DNA of 64,000 nucleotides from Serinus canaria (lineage: Eukaryota; Chordata; Aves; Passeriformes; Fringillidae). The first letter of the stretch is position 1. Every line of letters starts with the position of its first letter. The DNA is taken from positions 11,963,402-12,027,401 of the forward strand of contig NC_066342.1 of assembly GCF_022539315.1 (NCBI RefSeq), written 5' to 3'. The notes under the pieces were generated by a model. The model was not told where the DNA came from. It did no database searches and saw nothing but the letters and a program-made list of their open reading frames with translations. A program made the translations under genes and the position numbers. Below are positions 1 to 8,418 of the stretch, piece after piece.

Positions 1-303
1 GACATGGAAGGAATGTGGTGCAAGAGGGACTCCTCTCTTCTCGAGGAACTGAGAATCGATTATCTAAAGGGTGGCAATGAAATTGGAAATTTGGTGGGGG
101 GAGGAGGAAGAATTTGGAAGGTTTTTCATCTTGTGTTCTATGTGTTTTGTGTGTCTTCCTTTGTAGTTTTACGTTAATAAAGTTTTTTTCCCTTTTAACC
201 TTAAGTTGGAGCCTGCTTTGCTCTGTCTCTGATCACATCTCACAGTGGGTGCCAGGGAAGGAGGTGATCTCGTGGGGGCACTGGCATTGCGCCAGGCTCA
301 AAC
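1..303 (+). repeat. W-family LTR, 3' part, interrupted by provirus A
   Basis: This is the right-hand end of a roughly 1.43-kb LTR seen complete at 58840-60272, and in reverse at 15244-16644 and 45731-47172. The shared landmarks are the AATAAA at 176-181, the phrase TTGGAGCCTGCTTTGCTCTG and the end GCCAGGCTCAAAC. The last seven bases of the LTR (GATGACA) lie at 11335-11341, beyond provirus A, so A jumped into this older LTR. The left part is outside the window, so its own target duplication cannot be checked. Confidence 0.85.
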
Positions 304-1005
304 TGTTGTGGTGTGTGTTCAGTTCCCAATTGAGTTATCTCCCCCGTTTTGTATTGTTTTGTGATGCTTCCCCCTATTACAACCCTATACCCAGTTCGAT
401 GGTTCAGTCCTGGTTCCCCCTTTCCCTCCAATGGTGTCCTCCCTGTCTGGGCACGCTGCCAAGCCCTTGTCTCCACCCCCGTTCCCCTAGCAACTGCCCC
501 TTTCTGTTATATTTTTCCCTCCTCCAGAGCCCCGTTCATCTCCTGAAACCCCCCCATCCTTCCAGAAACTTCTCCCTTCCACAGGGGGTGATTGGGCAGG
601 TGCCCCGAGCCCCTCCTTTGTTCGTGTATCACTTGTTGCCACCGGTGTCAGTCATGTTGAATTCCCCTCCTCAGTTTCTCCCGATTGGTTCTTGTACACC
701 CCTTTATATACTGCTTCTCCCCCTTTTGTCCCTGTCTTTTCCCGCCGGATTCGCTGGAGACAATGTTACACTAAAAACTCTGGACTGCACCAGGCGAGTT
801 AAGACCCTCTTTTCTCTCCGGCTTCTCCGCCTTGCTGCTCCTTTCGATACTGTTGCTGCTTCCTGCTGAAGGCGCAGCCCGGACGTCCCTGACGGATCCG
901 GGTAGTGCCCCTCGCTGCTAGCTGCTGCTGTGCTCCAGGCTAGCCACGGCCGCCTTCCCCCCCGCTCGGATGGGAGTGAAGTGCATTCGACGCAGCAGCG
1001 CAGCA
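304..1005 (+). repeat. Provirus A 5' LTR
   Basis: A 702-bp LTR running from TGTTGTGG to GCAGCA. It has an ATTGG (inverted CCAAT) at 684-688 and a TATA-like TTATATAC at 704-711. The base change ACTAAA sits where the 3' LTR keeps the polyadenylation hexamer ATTAAA. The R/U5 portion is GC-rich. It pairs with 10637-11328. Confidence 0.93.
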
Positions 1006-1008
1006 GTT

Positions 1009-1026
1009 TGGCGCCCACCGTGCGGC
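1009..1026 (+). other. Primer-binding site of provirus A (tRNA-Lys1,2 type)
   Basis: TGGCGCCCACCGTGCGGC starts three bases after the LTR terminus. It matches the known tRNA-Lys1,2 PBS at 16 of 18 positions. That primer is typical of D-type betaretroviruses. Confidence 0.85.
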
Positions 1027-1266
1027 GAGAGAAGACCCCCTCGCCCCGCGGCAGGAGTCAGCAGCCTCGAGAGGAGTTTCGCCTCCTCTTCGTCGTCTGC
1101 CGCTTGCTCCGTGGTCGTTAAACTACCCTGCCTCGGGAGCAGACCCCGTTTTAGGGGTAGGGCTCCGGACAGGGATCGGATCGACACCTCCCCGCACCCA
1201 GGAGCTGATCCGGGATCGAAGCCGCGGACTTCGGAGTTTTTTTTCCCCGCTTTCCCGCTAGTCAGG

Positions 1267-1272
1267 GTGAGT
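1267..1272 (+). promoter_or_regulatory. Candidate splice donor in the provirus A leader
   Basis: AGG|GTGAGT lies in the GC-rich leader between the PBS and the gag start. It matches the vertebrate 5' splice consensus well. Position and sequence are seen; use is inferred. Confidence 0.45.
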
Positions 1273-1441
1273 AACTCCACCTTCCCAACTTCAAGAGTTC
1301 CTCCCCCCGCCTTATCTCCCGGTTTCACCGAGTTTAGTCGAGGTTTCGCCCTGGGCTCGGTGAGGTTGGGGCTAGCGGTTGGGGTTTTTTGTTAGCGTTT
1401 TTTTTCGTTTCACTCCAAAGGTTCGTTTTTGCGGGTCAGAG

Positions 1442-2679
1442 ATGGGTTGCAAACTCTCTGTCCCCCAGAAAAGTTTATTACCAAGTTGTGGGTACCCTTG
1501 AAGGTAGAAATGTTAAAATTGTTAAGCGGGAGTTAAAAGATTTAATCATATGGATGTTCATTCAATTTCCAGAGATGTCCCCGGATTTAGTTAATAAAAT
1601 AAAATTCTGGCATTCAGTTGGAGACAAATTAGCACAATTCGAATCTAAAGGGAGATCAAAAAACAAAAAATTACTTTATTGGACCTTCCAAATCATTACA
1701 GCTCTTAAAGAAAAACAGAAATTGAAGGAACAACCACCCCCCCATTCGTGTTCTCCCTACCCCCGTGTTCCAGACCCTTGTCCCACCCCTTCTCTCCCTG
1801 AGAATAGCAGAACCCTTAGGAGAGCAGCCCGCGAGAGCACCGCGCCGGCTTCCTACCACCCGCCGGGCTCTCCTCAGGGTTCCCTGACCCCCCGCCTCCA
1901 AAGTCCTGGCCAGACTTCGGAGAGCTCTCTCCAATCCCTCGATTCCTTTTCCCCTGAGTCCCCAGTTGTGCGTCCCAAAGTTAGATTTGCAGTTTCAGAG
2001 GGCAGCAGCCCCCAGACCTCTTCACAAAATGGCTCCCATGGAGCCCAAAATGGCGGCGACCGCATGGCTTTTCCCGCCATCAGTTTCTCTTCTCCCCATA
2101 ATCCTTTCCTTTCTCCCGCCAGCCCTTTCTCCGCCCCTTCCCATTCCTATAACCCCGCCCCTAATTATGTTAATTCTTCTCCCAATCCCCGCCTTCCTAC
2201 ACGCCCCTTTCCCCTCCTTCCCAAGCCCCGCCTTTTGAACACGCCCCTCAGGCGGAGCCAACTCCATCAGCTCCACCCCCTAGCTCCGCCCTGGTTCCCA
2301 CACCTGGCCCCTCCCCTTGGCTTCCGGGTTCCCATGCCCCGCCTCCCAGTTCCCACGCCCCGACTTCCGGGAGTGGAGATCAAGATAATTCAGATTTTAC
2401 TGTACCATCTTTAATAACTGCCACTCCTGTTTCTTACCACCAAGAAAGCGTAGGGCCCTCCCGTGCGCAATGGACCCCATTCCCCCATTCCACCATTAAG
2501 GAGTTGTGCAAGGCCCAAAGAGAGTTTTCCTGGGAGAGTGAATACTTCCGGGGACTCCTTCGGGCCTCTTTATTAGAATTTGATGTTGTACCCGCCAACT
2601 TGCGGACGCTTTTTTCATGCCTCCTCAACCCCACCGAATTCTTAGTGTGGGAGGAGGCGTGGAAAAAGGGAATCAGGGA
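1442..2679 (+). pseudogene. gag: Provirus A gag, N-terminal part (matrix, proline-rich spacer, capsid start)
   Basis: Gag forms the viral core. The likely start is ATG 1442 (MGCKLS, a myristoylation-type N-terminus). That frame closes at once, and the matrix-like helical region continues in another frame (about 1485-1730, with WMFIQFPEMSPDLV and KFWHSVGDKL). Next comes a long Pro/Ser-rich segment to about 2414. A third frame (2420-2679) resumes with capsid-like sequence containing WTPFPHSTIKELC and LVWEEAWKKG. At least two frameshifts make this a pseudogene. The reading frame is cut at 2679 by element B1 and resumes in the same codon phase at 5969. Confidence 0.82.
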
Positions 2680-3058
2680 TGTTGCCAACATATTTTATGA
2701 AAAATCCTTTACTTAGGATTTTTCCTTTCCTAGAGCTGAGAAGCCTTGGAACACTAAACAATTCTTATCTGCTGCTGTGGAATGCCACGGGAAAATCTGT
2801 GATTGGGCCCATCAGACTGTTTCCAATTAAGAGCCTATCACAATTCACCTGTTCAGCCCGTCTCGGGCTGAGAAGACTTCAGTTTACACATTCTTTTCTA
2901 TTCTTAGCTTAGCCTTGTAGTGAAACCTTTCTCTTTACTCTTTTAGTATAGTTTCTATATCTTATATATCATATCATAATAAATCAAAGCCTTCTGATAC
3001 ATGGAGTCAACGTTGTCGTCTCTTCCCTCATCCTGGGACCTCAGAAAACCCTGTAATA
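2680..3058 (+). repeat. Element B1 5' LTR
   Basis: A 379-bp LTR starting TGTTGCCAACA. It contains an inverted CCAAT (GATTGGGCCC), an AT-rich TATATATC block and AATAAA at 978-983 of the third kilobase (2978-2983). The terminus reads TGTAATA rather than the CCACA seen in other B copies. It is nearly identical to 5584-5962. Confidence 0.92.
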
Positions 3059-3060
3059 AA

Positions 3061-3078
3061 TGGTGACCTCCGAGTGAA
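3061..3078 (+). other. Primer-binding site of element B1
   Basis: TGGTGACCTCCGAGTGAA starts two bases after the LTR. The closest match I know is the tRNA-Trp PBS (about 13 of 17). The B4 equivalent, at 51122, matches provirus C's PBS at 15 of 18. The tRNA assignment is tentative. Confidence 0.6.
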
Positions 3079-3399
3079 AAAAGGAGCACCACCACGAAAG
3101 GTGAACACCGAGGACAGAACTGACAGATGGTGCCTCGAGTGAAGAAATCACCGCAATTGGACCCTGAGTGAAGAAGAATTCTTCATTTGGTAAGCCCAGA
3201 GGAGCATTGCTACATTTGGGTGAACCCCGAGTGTTTAGCATTGATGGTCACCTACACCAGGGACCACAGAAGTGGCTTCTAGCCAGGAGCTGAAGAACTG
3301 ACGATCCTGAAATTGGACAGAGTTCACAGCCAAGGCTGGCCACAGAGAGAACCTTTGAAAAGTCTCCGAGACAAGAGGTCCGGGAGTCTTTGCAGCACA

Positions 3400-4485
3400 A
3401 TGCAGCCTGCTGAAGCCCAGAGGACACTGTCGCAAGGTACTGTTTACACTGCCCTTCCTAGAAATGCTGCCCTTCGTGCAAGGTGGTCTGGGATGTGGCA
3501 GAGGGTGCCTACGGAGGCCGAGGTTCCATTCTCTTTCGGAGATGAAGGAGTTATTAACCTCTGGCGAAAATGGGGTCATCGATGTGGAGCCCCTATGGTG
3601 AAGAGACATTTCTATGAGTTTTTCAGATGGACAAAATATTATGGCTTTTTCCCTGATCTGTTGTATTCCCTTGATTCCTACATATGGGACTGCATGGCCT
3701 TGGTGTTCGAGGATGCTTTGCACCATGAGGGATTTGGAACTCCTTACTGTTTTTCAGCATTTAAAACTCTCTTCTCAGTTTTGAAATTGATAGAATATTC
3801 ATTCGAGGACATTGCGTCTTCAAGAGGCCGTTTTTCGCTGGAGCTGGGAAGAGTGGAATTTGTGCAAAACCGCAGCCTGCAGTTTCCCATTCCCCCCGAC
3901 TGGGTGCGGGGGGGCGAAACTTTGCCCGCAGCAGAAGAAAAGTTTTTTTCGGCGACCTTGGATCCCGCGCCGACGGAACTGCCTCCCCCCCGTCAGGGGG
4001 GAGGTGGGTTGGCTCTGTCACCTGAACCGGGGCCAAGGGCCCCGCCCCTACCCGCCCCAGAGGAGGGGCCGGTCCCTGCAGCTCCTCCCGTGGGCCCGCC
4101 TCTGGCGGGGGTGGATCCATCGCCTCCAACAGAGCTTGTCAGCAGTTCCGGGATGAAAGCACCGCCCTCCGAGGCTTCGCCCGCGTTGCTAGGCGACACA
4201 CTCAACAGCAGCGACAATCGACAGCAGCCCGTCCCGGAGTCGGGACCTGCAGCCTCTCCCGCGGGGGTCGGTCCCTCGCCTGCCGCGCCGGTGGAGGGGG
4301 CTGGGCTTGAGATTCTCCCAGCGGAACCATCATCGGACCCGACCGCGGCGGCCGCCGCGGCGCCCGCAATCAGCCGGGACCCTCCCCCGAGCTTTTCGGG
4401 CTGTCCTGAGGCTGCCCCTGAGAGGGGAGCTGGGACGGGGGAAGGGGACTCAGGCTTGCCCCTCCAATGGGGGGGGTGTGGCTAG
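3400..4485 (+). CDS. Orphan ORF of element B1 (possible matrix-like Gag)
   Basis: 361 codons from the first in-frame ATG (MQPAEAQRTLSQG). The frame is open upstream to about 3313, but the ATG used by B4 has become AGG here. Residues 20-130 are rich in aromatic and basic residues and look helical, with RVPTEAEVPFS, MVKRHFYEFFRW and a run of Tyr/Trp. From about residue 170 the protein is Pro/Ala/Gly-rich low complexity, ending in a poly-Ala run. The N-terminal block is about 60 percent identical to the B4 ORF. Its position after the PBS and its helical-then-Pro-rich layout resemble the MA region of Gag. There is no MHR, zinc knuckle or pol motif. I do not recognise the family, and function is unknown. 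Confidence 0.7.
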   Translation: MQPAEAQRTLSQGTVYTALPRNAALRARWSGMWQRVPTEAEVPFSFGDEGVINLWRKWGHRCGAPMVKRHFYEFFRWTKYYGFFPDLLYSLDSYIWDCMALVFEDALHHEGFGTPYCFSAFKTLFSVLKLIEYSFEDIASSRGRFSLELGRVEFVQNRSLQFPIPPDWVRGGETLPAAEEKFFSATLDPAPTELPPPRQGGGGLALSPEPGPRAPPLPAPEEGPVPAAPPVGPPLAGVDPSPPTELVSSSGMKAPPSEASPALLGDTLNSSDNRQQPVPESGPAASPAGVGPSPAAPVEGAGLEILPAEPSSDPTAAAAAAPAISRDPPPSFSGCPEAAPERGAGTGEGDSGLPLQWGGCG

Positions 4486-5154
4486 GCAGCTGAGCGTAAG
4501 CTCCGGCCGTCTGCTTGCTTTCAAACTCGGTGTTTTTTGCGGGCTGACCTGAGTCTGGTTCGGGGTTTCCCGCTGGGGGTTGGAATGCCTGATTCCCCCT
4601 GCGCGCCCTTGCGGCGTGGGGGAGGTGGATCCTGAGCCTTCTGTCTCCGGTCCCCTGCCCGCAGGGGGTGGGGGTGGTACCGAGGGGCAGAAAGTGGGGA
4701 CATCTTTTGCATTTGCGATGCAGAGGCAGGAGACACAGTGCAAAGTGAGCATCGCTCATCTGCTGTGGGGACGAAGCACCCCCGGATCTGGGGTGTTGTT
4801 CCCTTGGAAAGCTTTTCTTCCCCAGCTGCTGGTCTGCGCCGGTTCAGCGGGGCTGAAGCGTTCCGCCACTCCGGCTGCCTAGATCTTGGCAGCGGTGTGC
4901 TGGATTGAGAGAACACAGAGCCCGCTCTGCGAGCTGGGTCTGGGCCGTTTGGCTCGGTTCCCTGGGCCTGGGCCTCCCGGCCAGCGCCTGTTGGGTTTGG
5001 GGGCGTTGTTCCCCCCGTCGGGACCTGGCCCACCTTTCTGTAAGCCGGGTCTGGGGTCTCTGTTCCCTCCACGGGGTGCAGGGCCCCCCGCAAACGGTGG
5101 CTGGTGGACCAGCCTGTTTGGGGCCTCAGTGGGCCATTGTCTGCTACTGCTCTT

Positions 5155-5155
<1 letters not shown>
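4486..5155 (+). other. Conserved downstream segment of B1 with a second frame
   Basis: Downstream of the ORF, one frame (about 4553-4882) encodes a Gly/Pro-rich stretch including PEPSVSGPLPAGGGGGTEGQ and KVSIAH.LWG. The same frame is recognisable in B4 (52682-52990). It could be the C-terminal part of a longer protein reached by frameshift or splicing, or simply shared nucleotide ancestry. The rest, to the oligo(A), is GC-rich with repeated GGGTCTGGG/CCTGGGCC phrases. Confidence 0.4.

Positions 5156-5188
<33 letters not shown>
5156..5188 (+). repeat. Internal oligo(A) tract of B1
   Basis: 33 consecutive A residues lie about 400 bp before the 3' LTR. B4 has 41 at the matching place (53388-53428). 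No AATAAA lies within 30 bp upstream. Confidence 0.95.
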
Positions 5189-5190
<2 letters not shown>

Positions 5191-5264
5191 AAATTAAATA
5201 AAAAGGGTTGAACGAGCTAGCAGCTCAGAAAGTTTTGCAAGCCTGTTTCAGGACCAAAAGGGAC

Positions 5265-5408
5265 TTTTCAGCACTGTCAAAGAAGAACATCTTCAGTTTG
5301 GACCTTTTTCTGAAACTCAGCTGTTTGGACTTGAACTTTTCTGCACTGTCAAAGAAGAACATCTTCAGTTTGGACCTTTTCCTGAAACTCAGCTGTTTGG
5401 ACTTGAAG
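5265..5408 (+). repeat. 72-bp tandem duplication in B1
   Basis: Two 72-bp units (5265-5336 and 5337-5408) each begin TTTTC(A/T)GCACTGTCAAAG and end TTTGGACTTGAA. They differ at only a few positions. B4 has a shorter tandem repeat of the last 19 bp at the same place. Confidence 0.93.
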
Positions 5409-5583
5409 TATTGAACTTTCCTTGGACTGTTTTTGCATTTTCTTCTATTTTAAGATTGTTTTAGTGAAATGATGGGAATTTGGTGTTCTGCAGGTGAAGG
5501 GTTTCCCTGATGGTTCCACACCAGCATTTGATTGATCTTTTGATTGCATTTCTTTTTAATTTACTAAACTTAAAAGGGTGAGA

Positions 5584-5962
5584 TGTTGCCAACATATTTT
5601 ATGAAAAATCCTTTACTTAGGACTTTTCCTTTCCTAGAGCTGAGAAGCCTTGGAACACTAAACAATTCTTATCTGCTGCTGTGGAATGCCACGGGAAAAT
5701 CTGTGATTGGGCCCATCAGACTGTTTCCAATTAAGAGCCTATCACAATTCACCTGTTCGGCCCGTCTCGGGCTGAGAAGACTTCAGTTTACACATTCTTT
5801 TCTATTCTTAGCTTAGCCTTGTAGTGAAACCTTTCTCTTTACTCTTTTAGTATAGTTTCTATATCTTATATATCATATCATAATAAATCAAAGCCTTCTG
5901 ATACATGGAGTCAACGTTGTCGTCTCTTCCCTCATCCTGGGACCTCAGAAAACCCTGTAATA
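5584..5962 (+). repeat. Element B1 3' LTR
   Basis: 379 bp, preceded by the polypurine tract TAAAAGGGTGAGA (5571-5583) and followed by the target duplication CAGGGA. Only about two substitutions separate it from 2680-3058. Confidence 0.93.
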
Positions 5963-5968
5963 CAGGGA

Positions 5969-6656
5969 CATTCTTCCACAATTGTGGGAGAATCCCCAAA
6001 CTGCCACAACCCTCGGTGGTGAAATGGTTTACACCGACCTATTGGTCGGTCTTGGGAATTGGGCCGACGGAGCTTTTCAAGCTAGAGATATCCCTCGTCA
6101 AGCGCTTCGGGAGAGTGCAAGGATGGCCGAACGGGCATTCTTAGCGCTCCGCCCTACCGCCCAGGAGCCCACTTTCACCAAAATTCATCAGGGGCCAGGG
6201 GAACCTTTCATTGTTTTTGTCGAGCGTCTCCGCAGGGCAATTGACCATCAAGTCCAAGCGAAGAGCGTTCAACTCGAGATCCTAACAGAATTTGCAAATG
6301 CCAATGCTAACGCTGTCTGCAAAGCAGTCATCCTCAGCCTTCCCGTCGATCCTCCTCCAACCATCCAATCAATGATCGAAGCTTGCCAGAAAAAGGCACC
6401 ATCCCTCGCCAAGGAGGATTCAAAAACTCCACCTCCAAGCCGTCGTGTGTCATTCGCAGAATCAACAAATTTCGACAGCGATGTGATGGCCGCCCAGCAG
6501 CAGCCGACGTCACCCAAAAGCAAGAGGCCCAGCCAAGGACACTGCCATCTGTGTGGTGACCCAGAACACTGGATGCCTGACTGCCCCTTGCGGAAACAGT
6601 TTTTCCAGTTCTGCAAGGAGCAGGCAGCATCCAAAGACAACCAACAAAAAAACTGA
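5969..6656 (+). pseudogene. gag: Provirus A gag, C-terminal part (capsid and nucleocapsid)
   Basis: This is the continuation of gag after B1, open to TGA 6654-6656. It contains the major homology region (QGPGEPFIVFVERL, about 6190-6231), a capsid C-terminal domain, and one CCHC zinc knuckle CHLCGDPEHWMPDC (CX2CX4HX4C). A single knuckle is fewer than the usual two in class II Gag. The last two sense codons are AAA AAC, forming an A-AAA-AAC slippery heptamer at the stop. Confidence 0.88.
6647..6653 (+). promoter_or_regulatory. gag-pro -1 frameshift site of provirus A
   Basis: The heptamer A AAA AAC is in correct phase with the gag codons (AAA 6648-6650, AAC 6651-6653) and is directly followed by the gag stop. 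The -1 frame is open into the dUTPase-protease ORF. This is the same heptamer class used by betaretroviruses at gag-pro. Confidence 0.8.
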
Positions 6657-7516
6657 ATTCCGAGCGCAGTCCCCCCCTGCGCAAGGATAAAAATATGGCG
6701 GGAAGTAACATCATTAAAGGGGGGAATTCAGGGAGGGGACCCCAATCCCGCACCTCTACCCTTTCAAACTTTCCGGACACGACACTTTCACCTAAGCAAA
6801 CTTTACCAATTTTGACAACTCCTCTTTGTACCCTCCCCCACAGGTTGCATCTTGCGGAGTCCATTACCATTGCAGACTCCAAGTGCCGGCCCGCGATGGT
6901 CGAGTTCCAGGCACCAGGTACCTGGCATCAACGCAGATGTAAGTGTGTTGTCGTAGGAGACACAAAATTCACTGCCCCGGAAATCTCCATTATTCCGGGG
7001 GTGCTGCCGTCCCTCACAAATAAGTTCTCCATAAGTATTATGTGTGTCCATCCACCCATCGTTCTGCCCAAAGGCCAGATTATCGCTCAAGTTATTCCAA
7101 TTTTCGAGCAGTGTGAGCGAGAACGCCATGACATTTCATCCCCTTTATTTAATGTTAACTGGTGTCAAACCCTAAGCCATGAAAAACCTCGGCTCGCCTC
7201 CTGTCTTTCTAAGAATGGGCAGTCGACTAGGGTGAATGGGATGCTTGACACGGGGGCAGATGTGACGATCATTCCCGCAAGGGAATGGCCGTCACAATGG
7301 GAATTGCAAAGCGCAGCTGGAAGAATCCAAGGCGTAGGGGGTTTTCAATTGGCAAAACAATCAAAGAGCGTGGTACAAATTATGGGGCCAAATGGGCAAT
7401 TAGCTTCAGTCCGCCCATTTGTTTTAGATTATGCGGATCCCCTGTGGGGGAGAGATGTTTTGGCCCAATGGGGAGCCAAAATCGACCTGCCCAACGCTCC
7501 CCAGATTTTTCAGTAG
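6653..7516 (+). CDS. pro: Provirus A dUTPase-like plus protease ORF
   Basis: An intact ORF in the -1 frame relative to gag, entered by the slip at 6647-6653; an internal ATG is at 6695. Counting from that ATG, residues 50-137 look like a degenerate dUTPase fold, and LPKGQIIAQVIP (124-135) resembles the C-terminal dUTPase motif. The aspartic protease follows with active site DTGAD at 185-189 and C-terminal LWGRDVLAQWG. It is a family trait of betaretroviruses to encode dUTPase with protease. The canonical dUTPase GxD motif is not evident, so dUTPase activity is doubtful. The ORF ends in TAG at 7514-7516, overlapping pol. Confidence 0.82.
   Translation: MNSERSPPLRKDKNMAGSNIIKGGNSGRGPQSRTSTLSNFPDTTLSPKQTLPILTTPLCTLPHRLHLAESITIADSKCRPAMVEFQAPGTWHQRRCKCVVVGDTKFTAPEISIIPGVLPSLTNKFSISIMCVHPPIVLPKGQIIAQVIPIFEQCERERHDISSPLFNVNWCQTLSHEKPRLASCLSKNGQSTRVNGMLDTGADVTIIPAREWPSQWELQSAAGRIQGVGGFQLAKQSKSVVQIMGPNGQLASVRPFVLDYADPLWGRDVLAQWGAKIDLPNAPQIFQ
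7504..7510 (+). promoter_or_regulatory. Candidate pro-pol -1 frameshift site of provirus A
   Basis: G ATT TTT is in phase with the protease codons, one codon before the stop. It resembles the GGATTT-type pro-pol heptamer of betaretroviruses and matches provirus C's site in position. The pol frame is -1 to pro here. Confidence 0.55.
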
Positions 7517-8418
7517 CGGCCACTGAAGAGCGCCCTACCCACAAATTGACTTGGAAATCCGACAAACCTATTTGGGTAGAGCAGTGGTCGCTCAACAAAC
7601 AAAAACTAAAGGCGCTCTCGGAGCTTGTTGAGGAGCAGCTAAAAAAAGGTAACATCGTGGAGTCCATGTCCCCGTGGAACTCCCCTGTCTTTGTAATCAA
7701 AAAACCAAACAAAGACAAATGGCGGCTCCTCCACGACCTCCGCCAAATTAATGACATCATCGAAGATATGGGCGCTCTCCAACCAGGGATGCCGTCCCCA
7801 ACCATGCTCCCCCAAAATTGGAATTTAGCCGTCTTGGACATCAAAGACTGTTTTTTCCAAATTCCCTTGCACCCAGATGACGCCGCGCGCTTTGCCTTCA
7901 CGGTTCCTGCCATCAACCGTGAAGCCCCAGCGAAGAGGTACCACTGGCGAGTCTTGCCTCAGGGCACAAAAAATTCACCAGTGATTTGCCAGCGGTACGT
8001 CTCTTCCCTGCTGTCCCCTGTCCGTGAGGCAGCAAAAAATTCAATCATACTACATTACATGGACGACATCTTAGTTTGTGCTCCAAACGACGATACACTT
8101 ACCCATGCCCTTGCCCTGATAACCGATGTGTTGACTTCTGCAGGGTTCGAGCTTCAGGAAAGTAAGATCCAAAAGATGCCACCCTGGAAGTACCTTGGTC
8201 TGGAAATCACTAAGCGGACCATTGTTCCGCAAAAATTGGCTATCAACCCAAAAGTGTCCACTTTAGCGGAGGCCCAGCAACTGTGTGGAGCCTTGAACTG
8301 GGTGAGGCCTTGGCTAGGCATTCCAACAGAAGACCTAGCCCCCCTTTTCAATCTTTTGAAAGGGGGAGAAGAGCTTGGCTCTCTAAGGACCCTTACCCAG
8401 AGGCTGCAGCGGCCTTAG
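7511..8418 (+). pseudogene. pol: Provirus A reverse transcriptase
   Basis: RT copies viral RNA into DNA. Fingers/palm motifs are clear: WNSPVFVIKK, WRLLHDLRQIN, LDIKDCFFQIPL (first catalytic Asp 7837-7839), LPQGTKNSP and YMDD (8056-8067, both Asp present). The RT core is intact in this frame, which ends at 8418. The connection domain continues in another frame from about 8350, so a frameshift breaks pol near 8350-8418. Confidence 0.92.

Larger units (their letters stand above)
2680..5962 (+). mobile_element. Element B1: short non-autonomous LTR element with an orphan ORF
   Basis: A complete 3283-bp element is inserted in provirus A gag, with a perfect 6-bp target duplication CAGGGA (674-679 of the 2-kb line, that is 2674-2679, and 5963-5968). 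It has 379-bp LTRs, a PBS, a leader with repeated PBS-like motifs, an orphan ORF (3400-4485), a conserved second frame, an oligo(A) tract, a 72-bp tandem duplication and a PPT (TAAAAGGGTGAGA). There is no pol and no recognisable capsid or zinc knuckle. The LTRs differ by about two substitutions, so it is younger than its host provirus. The same family occurs at 23311-23695, 50137-50522 and 50734-54240. Confidence 0.93.

Noticed and set aside
114..869. 251-codon ORF across the W LTR and provirus A 5' LTR
   Set aside because: It spans an LTR-LTR junction, is Pro/Ser/Phe-rich because of py-rich DNA, and has no domain.
4521..5093. 190-codon minus-strand ORF opposite the B1 downstream region
   Set aside because: GC-rich shadow frame; no motif and not preserved as a long frame in B4.
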